Origin: Actinoplanes sp. TFC3
GTDB lineage: Bacteria; Actinomycetota; Actinomycetes; Mycobacteriales; Micromonosporaceae
Reading direction: 5' to 3'
DNA length: 64,000 bases
Assembly: GCF_001553785.1 (NCBI RefSeq)
Contig: NZ_LOJP01000002.1
Span: 590,573 to 654,572, forward strand
Within the stretch, counting starts at the first letter, position 1. Every line of letters begins with the position of its first letter. A program made the translations under genes and the position numbers. Under the pieces are notes generated by a model that made no database searches, had not been told where the DNA came from, and was given only the letters and a program-made list of their open reading frames with translations. Of this stretch, positions 59,102 through 64,000 are shown piece after piece.

Positions 59102-60025
59102 GTGAGTCATGTGTACGCCGGCGATCCGTTCAGCCGCGGATTCGCGGCCCACCCGAGCGTGCCGGAGGGGCTGAGCTCGCTTCGGGAGGGCGTCGCCAAC
59201 GCCATCCGGGGCGACGGCCCCAAGCGGACCCGCAACCGGCCGCACATCAACGAGTCCCCCAGCCGGCCGCTGCTGCCGGGCACCGGGAACTCCAAGAGCG
59301 GCCGCGTGGCCGCGCCCGGCCGCCCCCAGCCCCCGCAGCAGCCCGGCCCCGAGCGCCGGGTGGACGGTGACCAGGCGGTCGTCGTGCCTACCCAGAGCAC
59401 CACCGGACCGCCCAGCGAGTCCGAGCCACCCAAATATCCGGCCCGCCCCGACCCCGGGGACGCCGCCGCCGAGGTGTGGGCGCTGGTCGAACGTGCGCAG
59501 GCCGGTGACTCCGCCGCGTTCGGGCTCATCTACGACCGCTACGTCGACACTGTCTTCCGCTTTGTCTACTTCCGGGTCGGCAACCGCCAGCTCGCCGAGG
59601 ACCTGACCTCCGACACCTTCCTGCGCGCCCTCAAGCGCATCGGCAGCTTCACCTGGCAAGGCCGCGACCTGGGCGCCTGGCTGGTCACGATCGCCCGCAA
59701 CCTGGTAGCCGACCACTTCAAGTCCGGCCGCTACCGCCTCGAGGTCACCACCGGCGACGTCCTGGACGCCGACCGCGAGGACCGGGGACCCGAGGGCAGC
59801 CCCGAGGCCGCCGTGGTGGACCACATCACCAACGTCGCCCTGCTCACCGCGGTCAAGCAGCTCAACCCCGAGCAGCAGGAGTGCATCGTGCTGCGCTTCC
59901 TGCAGGGCTTCTCGGTGGCCGAGACCGCGCAGACCATGGGCAAGAACGAAGGCGCCATCAAAGCGTTGCAGTATCGGGCCGTACGGGCGCTCGCCCGGTT
60001 GCTGCCGGAAGGGTTCCAGTGGTAA
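59102..60025 (+). CDS. bldN: ECF sigma factor, BldN type with N-terminal extension
   Basis: 307 residues. About 120 N-terminal residues, basic and Pro-rich, precede sigma region 2 (from about 124, LIYDRYVDTVFRFVYFRVG, AEDLTSDTFLRAL) and region 4 (LNPEQQECIVLRFLQGFSVAETAQTM, GAIKALQYRAVRAL). Streptomyces BldN is made as a pro-protein with a cleaved extension and is held by anti-sigma RsbN. The next gene here is an RsbN-like protein, which supports the name. GTG 59102 has AAGGAGG four bases upstream. It should direct aerial-growth or sporulation genes; the role in this organism is inferred. Confidence 0.87.
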   Translation: MSHVYAGDPFSRGFAAHPSVPEGLSSLREGVANAIRGDGPKRTRNRPHINESPSRPLLPGTGNSKSGRVAAPGRPQPPQQPGPERRVDGDQAVVVPTQSTTGPPSESEPPKYPARPDPGDAAAEVWALVERAQAGDSAAFGLIYDRYVDTVFRFVYFRVGNRQLAEDLTSDTFLRALKRIGSFTWQGRDLGAWLVTIARNLVADHFKSGRYRLEVTTGDVLDADREDRGPEGSPEAAVVDHITNVALLTAVKQLNPEQQECIVLRFLQGFSVAETAQTMGKNEGAIKALQYRAVRALARLLPEGFQW

Positions 60026-60230
60026 CCCGGACCATATCCCGGAGGAATCGCCCGATTAGCCCGATATCGATGCCTGATCCGGCTGTGGCCCTGCTCGCAC
60101 CCGTAACCGCGCCCGCCGGTCGAGCGTTTGTCCGGGTGCGACCCGTGGTGGACCAACGGTCCGCCGGTTCCGTCGCGTCCGCCGGCTCCGTGGCCGGCGG
60201 GTCACTCACGAGCGAAGGGAGGTGCCCTCG

Positions 60231-61475
60231 GTGACCTTCGATTTCCTTGATCGCCGGAGCGCCGAGCGCTTCGCGGAGCTTCTCGACGAGACCACCGCGG
60301 GACGGCGCCATCACGCCCGGGGCCAGGCGGATGAGCACCTCGCCGAATTGGTCGCCATCGGGCACAGCCTCTCCGCGGCACGCCCGGCGGCCCAGGTCGA
60401 TCCGGAGTTCCGGATGGGGCTGCGCGCGATGCTGGTCGCGACGGCCGAACGGGACGGCATCGGGGCCTCCGCCCAGCCCACCGACGATCCCAGCGAAGCC
60501 GCAGTGCCCGCCCGCAAGCTGCTGGGCAGGACCGGTAAGCGGCTGCGTGCCCGCGGCGCCATCATCATTGGCGTCGCCGCCGGCGCCATGGCGGTCTCCG
60601 GCATCTCCGCGGCCAGCGAGAACGCCTCCCCCGGCGACGCCCTGTACGGCGTCAAGCGCTCCACGGAACGCGCCCAGCTGGCCATGGCCGGCTCGGACAT
60701 CACCCGCGGTCAGCTGTCGTTGACGTTCGCCCGCAACCGGCTCACCGAGGCGGTAGCGATGAACGGCGGCAACGCCAAGTTCGGCGACGCGCTGGACGAC
60801 ATGGACGCCGACACCAAGGAAGGTGTCAAGCTGCTCACCTCCGCCGCTGTGGTCCGCAAGGACGCGGCCGGGCTGGTGTCGGTGGACTCCTTCGTGGACG
60901 GCCAGCGGCGCCTGCTCACCCCGGCGCTGGAGCAGCTCGACGGCTCCAACCGGGTGCGGGCGTTGGCCTCGATGAGCCTGCTCGACAACGTCGAACGGCG
61001 CGCCGAGAACGTACGAAATGGCCTGTCCTGTGATGCCTCTCAGGATGATCCCGACGCGCTGGGGCCGAAGCTCAAGTCGTGCACGACAGGGGTGGCCGAG
61101 ACGCCGGCGGAGGACCGTCAGCAGGGCCAGACCTCGGCGCCGGGCAAATTGAAGACCAAGGACGACAAGGACTCCGGGGTCAACGGCCAGACCAAGAAGT
61201 CGGTGCAGCCCAAGACCAGCGACGAGCCCACCGCCGAACCGGATCCGACGCGGACGAGCACAAGCAAGGGCAAGGGTAAGGGCACGGGTACGGGCAGCGA
61301 TGACGGCGAGGCGACCGGCTCCGGCTTGGCTCCCGATGCGACCGAGCCGCCGGTGACCGCGACCCTGGACCCGGAACCGACCATCTCGGACGACCCGGCC
61401 AACCCGTCGACAGCGGAGGACAAGGGGTTGCTCGGCGGCCTGCTCGGCAACCTGTTCGGCAGCGGCGAAAAGTAG
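60231..61475 (+). CDS. RsbN-like membrane anti-sigma factor (DUF5667)
   Basis: 414 residues. The cytoplasmic N-terminus (1-100) matches the sigma-binding part of RsbN-type proteins (FLDRRSAERFAELLDE). One helix follows (about 107-125, AIIIGVAAGAMAVSGISAA), then the extracellular DUF5667 helical domain (about 130-275, SPGDALYGVKRSTERAQL). A long Lys/Thr/Asp/Pro-rich tail ends in LLGGLLGNLFGSGEK. GTG 60231 has GGGAGG eight bases upstream (GTG 60222 rejected). It lies 205 bases after bldN, likely the same transcript. Confidence 0.85.
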   Translation: MTFDFLDRRSAERFAELLDETTAGRRHHARGQADEHLAELVAIGHSLSAARPAAQVDPEFRMGLRAMLVATAERDGIGASAQPTDDPSEAAVPARKLLGRTGKRLRARGAIIIGVAAGAMAVSGISAASENASPGDALYGVKRSTERAQLAMAGSDITRGQLSLTFARNRLTEAVAMNGGNAKFGDALDDMDADTKEGVKLLTSAAVVRKDAAGLVSVDSFVDGQRRLLTPALEQLDGSNRVRALASMSLLDNVERRAENVRNGLSCDASQDDPDALGPKLKSCTTGVAETPAEDRQQGQTSAPGKLKTKDDKDSGVNGQTKKSVQPKTSDEPTAEPDPTRTSTSKGKGKGTGTGSDDGEATGSGLAPDATEPPVTATLDPEPTISDDPANPSTAEDKGLLGGLLGNLFGSGEK

Positions 61476-61490
61476 CGCCCTATACATGGC

Positions 61491-61530
61491 GAGGGGCGGT
61501 GCCGACTTCTAAGAGTCGGGGCCGCCCCTC
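61491..61530. terminator. Bidirectional hairpin after the RsbN-like gene
   Basis: GAGGGGCGG...CCGACT / AGTCGG...CCGCCCCTC, a two-part 15-bp stem with a six-base loop (TCTAAG), between convergent genes. Confidence 0.8.
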
Positions 61531-61549
61531 ACTGTCTATTGTACCGGGC

Positions 61550-62512
61550 TCACCGGCCGAAGGCGTCGGGCCTTTTCTCCAGCAGTGTGAGCAGCGTGGC
61601 CTGAATCGTCTCGCGGACCTGATCGGCGAGGTTGTAGACCACCATCGGGTCGTCGGCGTATTCGGTGAGGTGCGCGGTCGGGATGGGCGGGCAGAACTCG
61701 ATCATCCACTTGCTCGGCAGCGGAATCAGCCCGAGCGGCCCGAGCAGCGGGAACGTCGGGGTGACCGGGAAATAGGGGATGCCGAGCAGCCGGGCCAGCG
61801 GCTTGAGGTCGGCCAGGATCGGATAGATCTCCTCGGCGCCGACGATCGCCACCGGCACGATCGGGGTGCCCGTGCGCAACGCCGCCGAGACGAACCCGCC
61901 GCGGCCGAAGCGCTGCAGCTTGTAGCGCTCGGAGAAGCGCTTGCCGATGCCCTTGAAGCCCTCCGGGAACACGCCGACCAGCTCGCCGTCGCTCATCAGG
62001 CGCTCGGCGTCGGGGTTGCAGGCCACCGTTGCGCCGGCCTTGCGGGCCAGCTCGGAGAGTACCGGCACCGAGAACACCAGGTCGGCGCCGAGCAGCCGCA
62101 GGTTGCGCCGGTCGGGGTGCTGATCGCGCAGGGCCGTGGTGAGCATGAGGGCGTCCAGCGCCAGCGTGCCGGAGTGGTTGCCGACGATCAGGCCGCCACC
62201 GGTGTCGGGCACGTTGTCCACGCCGAACACCTCGGTGCGGAACCAGTCGCGGTAGAGCACGCGCAGCATCGGGTGGAAGACGGTGTCGGTGAGGTCGCGG
62301 TCGAAGCCGAAATCGTCGACCTCGTACGCCCCAGCCAGCCGGCGACGCAGGAAGGCCAGCCCCTTGGCGATCCGCTGATCCCAGATGTCCACCGGATCGG
62401 CCAGCGGTTCCGGGATCGGGCGCTTGCCGTTGAGCGGCTTGGGCGGAGCGGGCCGGGGCAGCACGAAGTCGGCGTGACCGGGCAGCGCCTTGTGGTACTC
62501 GTCCTGGGTCAT
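61550..62512 (-). CDS. Lysophospholipid/glycerol acyltransferase (PlsC-like)
   Basis: A 320-residue membrane-associated acyltransferase. Motif 1 is NHSGTLALD (His-x6-Asp rather than the common His-x4-Asp), as I recall for M. tuberculosis Rv0502, and motif 3 is GVFPEGFKG. It acylates a glycerol-based lipid from acyl-CoA or acyl-ACP; the exact substrate is unknown. The ATG overlaps the epimerase stop (ATGA), so bS22, epimerase and acyltransferase form a run as in Rv0500B-Rv0502. Confidence 0.87.
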   Translation of the reverse strand: MTQDEYHKALPGHADFVLPRPAPPKPLNGKRPIPEPLADPVDIWDQRIAKGLAFLRRRLAGAYEVDDFGFDRDLTDTVFHPMLRVLYRDWFRTEVFGVDNVPDTGGGLIVGNHSGTLALDALMLTTALRDQHPDRRNLRLLGADLVFSVPVLSELARKAGATVACNPDAERLMSDGELVGVFPEGFKGIGKRFSERYKLQRFGRGGFVSAALRTGTPIVPVAIVGAEEIYPILADLKPLARLLGIPYFPVTPTFPLLGPLGLIPLPSKWMIEFCPPIPTAHLTEYADDPMVVYNLADQVRETIQATLLTLLEKRPDAFGR

Positions 62513-63591
62513 GAGTTCACGTCCGTACGCTCGGCGGCGGCCCGGACCTGGCGGATGCCGTCCAGGATCGCGCGCTCGGCAGCGGCCAGCCGGTCGGCGG
62601 TCAGCGAGGAGCCGGTGCGGTGCCCGGCGATGAAGTCCTCGAACGCGGCGGCCGTGGTGCGCGGGGTGAAGCCGAATTCCTTGACCAGCCGGGCGGTGTC
62701 GACCACCCGGCCGTGCACGAACAGGTCGATCTGGTCGAGGCCGATCTGCCCGATGCCCACGGACCGGGCCACCGCCGCCAGCGAGGACAGCGTGCCCTCG
62801 GGCAGCGGCAACGACAGCCGACCGGCCCGGCGCACGGCTTGCGAGAGCGCGAGGACCCCGGCGCCGGCGACGTTGTACGTGCCGGGGTGGTCCTCGATCA
62901 CCGAGCGGTGCAGGATCTCCAGCGCGTCGTCGACGTGCACGAACTGCAGCCGGGCGTCGCGGCCCAGCACAGTGGCCACCATCGGCCGTGCGAAGTAGCG
63001 GGTCAGGGTGGTGTTCGCGGTGTTGCTGATGAACGGCGCAAACCGCAGCACGGTCGCGGCTACCTCGGGGCGGCGGCGCCGGAAGCCGCGGACGTAGCCC
63101 TCGATGTCGAGGATGTCGCGTGCGAAGGAACCCCGCGGCACGGCCCGGGGCTCGGTGTCCTCGGTGAACACGGCGGGGTCGCGGAACGACGCACCGTATG
63201 CGGCCGTGGAGGAACGCATGACCAGCTTGCGCAGCTTGGGGGCACCCTGTGCGGCGGCGAGCAACTGCATCGTGCCGATGACGTTGTGCTCTTTCATGGC
63301 CGCGCGACCGCCGTGCTGCGGATCGGGTGCGCTGGTCACGGCCAGGTGCACGAGCGCCTCGGCACCAAGATCGGCAACGACGGCGGTGGCCGCGCGCGCG
63401 TCGGCCTGGATCAGCTCGACATCCGCCAACTGACCCGCGAGGGCCTGCGGCGGTTCGTGCGGATCCAGACCGATGACGCGTTCGACCCGCGGGTCAGCGG
63501 CAAGCCGGGACGCCACCCGGGCGCCAAGATAGCGGCTGACCCCGGTGACCACGACAACGCGCGGCGGAGCCGCGGCTTCAGACGACACCAC
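62509..63591 (-). CDS. NAD-dependent epimerase/dehydratase (Rv0501-like)
   Basis: A 360-residue extended-SDR protein with NAD motif VVVTGVSRYLGARVA, DPHEPP after the second strand, and the active-site Ser/Tyr/Lys set only partly visible: RSSTAAYGASF is present but the usual YxxxK is not evident (IEGYVRGF in its place), so catalysis is uncertain. GTG 63591 follows GAGAGG by seven bases. It lies between bS22 and the acyltransferase gene. M. tuberculosis Rv0501 is named galE2, but sugar-epimerase activity is not shown. Confidence 0.82.
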   Translation of the reverse strand: MVSSEAAAPPRVVVVTGVSRYLGARVASRLAADPRVERVIGLDPHEPPQALAGQLADVELIQADARAATAVVADLGAEALVHLAVTSAPDPQHGGRAAMKEHNVIGTMQLLAAAQGAPKLRKLVMRSSTAAYGASFRDPAVFTEDTEPRAVPRGSFARDILDIEGYVRGFRRRRPEVAATVLRFAPFISNTANTTLTRYFARPMVATVLGRDARLQFVHVDDALEILHRSVIEDHPGTYNVAGAGVLALSQAVRRAGRLSLPLPEGTLSSLAAVARSVGIGQIGLDQIDLFVHGRVVDTARLVKEFGFTPRTTAAAFEDFIAGHRTGSSLTADRLAAAERAILDGIRQVRAAAERTDVNS

Positions 63592-63637
63592 GGGCGCGCC
63601 TCTCACGTGCGGCTGGTCGAGACAAGGCAAAGACGCG

Positions 63638-63658
63638 GGCCGGGCAGCACGCCCGGCC
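63638..63658 (-). terminator. Hairpin between bS22 and epimerase genes
   Basis: GGCCGGGC / GCCCGGCC, an 8-bp perfect stem with loop AGCAC. It may partly end the bS22 transcript while letting some through to the epimerase. Confidence 0.55.
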
Positions 63659-63663
63659 GGGCG

Positions 63664-63765
63664 TCACTTGCCGAGACGGCGACGCTGAACGCGGGTCTTG
63701 CGCAGCAGCTTACGGTGCTTCTTCTTCGCCATACGCTTGCGGCGCTTCTTGACCACGGAGCCCAT
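63664..63765 (-). CDS. Small ribosomal protein bS22 (AURKAIP1/COX24 domain, 33 aa)
   Basis: A 33-residue, extremely basic peptide starting MGSVVKKRRKRMAKKK and ending RRRLGK, with about two thirds Lys/Arg. This is the actinobacterial extra ribosomal protein bS22, seen in mycobacterial 30S structures and annotated Rv0500B in M. tuberculosis. The neighbours (HTH gene upstream, epimerase and acyltransferase downstream) match Rv0500A-Rv0502. GAGAGG lies eight bases before ATG 63765. Confidence 0.9.
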   Translation of the reverse strand: MGSVVKKRRKRMAKKKHRKLLRKTRVQRRRLGK

Positions 63766-63931
63766 ACGTCATGCCTCTCGAAACCATGTGGAGCCGGTGG
63801 CGGCGCGCAGAGGCACGCCGACCGGACTGCTAGCGGTCTGCCCCCGGCCCACAGCGGTGAAACGCAAGCGGGTATCACGGGGCGAACCGCTCCAGCGTAG
63901 CGGCCCACTCGGCAAGGAACCAATCGACCCC

Positions 63932-64000
63932 TCAGGCCGTCTGGGAGAAGGCTCCACGCAGGTACGTGTGCACGGCGTGCTCGGGCACCCGGAACGAGCG
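63932..64000 (-). CDS. C-terminus of an HTH (BldC/excisionase-like) gene, cut by window edge
   Basis: The last 22 codons, ending RVPEHAVHTYLRGAFSQ-T-A, match the end of the small MerR-type/excisionase-like DNA-binding proteins (Rv0500A type), where FRVPExAVxxYL forms the wing. Position before bS22 agrees with mycobacteria. The rest lies beyond 64000. Confidence 0.7.
   Translation of the reverse strand, partial: RSFRVPEHAVHTYLRGAFSQTA

Overview
The window is core chromosome of a high-GC actinobacterium, most likely Micromonosporaceae (Actinoplanes-like; inferred from gene content, not proven). Grounds: GC-rich throughout, many GTG starts and one TTG start, many leaderless promoters of the form TAnnnT-N6/7-RTG, several gene neighbourhoods shared with Mycobacterium and Streptomyces, and a BldN-type developmental sigma factor. 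I see no prophage, IS element, CRISPR array, rRNA or tRNA gene.

Layout. (1) 1-9.8 kb: minus-strand operon galU-moeA-GNAT plus a membrane diguanylate cyclase. Then come 5-formyl-THF cyclo-ligase and a Ruc/FmdB-type chaperone preceded by a CIRCE-like operator, small membrane or secreted proteins, a Fur regulator and a DUF2236 oxygenase-like protein. (2) 9.8-14.9 kb: a minus-strand run of RecB-like nuclease, MarC, PHP phosphoesterase, PH-domain protein, a small membrane protein, a zinc-ribbon protein and a TrmH-type methyltransferase. (3) 15.1-18.4 kb: stress block. Thioredoxin has a SigR-type promoter. An Rv2578c-type radical SAM protein sits under a perfect LexA box and is interrupted by an intein placed exactly at the third Fe-S cysteine. 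A CoA-binding protein follows. (4) 18.4-24.9 kb: two paralogous DUF4190 membrane proteins around an SDR, a lipoprotein-like protein, an EamA exporter, a HAD and PhzF. (5) 25-32.3 kb: MgtE_N/CBS protein, DUF1003, Mrp, TatB, HtrA, O-methyltransferase, PepA and DUF3117. The sigE-rseA pair expected beside htrA is absent. (6) 32.5-43.9 kb: paaX with an enoyl-CoA hydratase, secreted trypsin, tag, DivIVA-like protein, orphan nuoA, korAB behind a putative iron box, a frameshifted NYN gene in a lower-GC patch, a K+ channel and a secreted phospholipase A2. (7) 43.9-50.4 kb: a cyclase/NB-ARC protein, a 1-kb gap with repeats, a second FmdB-like zinc ribbon, a lytic transglycosylase and a double GNAT. (8) 50.5-64 kb: rex-hemA-hemC-cobA/hemD plus hemB with a Rex operator, HAD, glutaredoxin, AMP ligase, bldN with an RsbN-like anti-sigma factor, acyltransferase, epimerase, bS22 (33 aa) and the tail of an HTH gene.

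How it works together: most genes are housekeeping. The notable layer is regulatory, with recognisable sites for HrcA (CIRCE), SigR, LexA, Rex, a PaaX-like repressor, a DtxR/IdeR-like regulator and a Crp-like protein, plus paired DnaA-box-like 9-mers at a fixed distance from two leaderless promoters. The best candidates for novelty are the intein position, the DnaA-box/promoter architecture and the rearranged sigE and nuo neighbourhoods. I found no unmistakable new defence or metabolic system.
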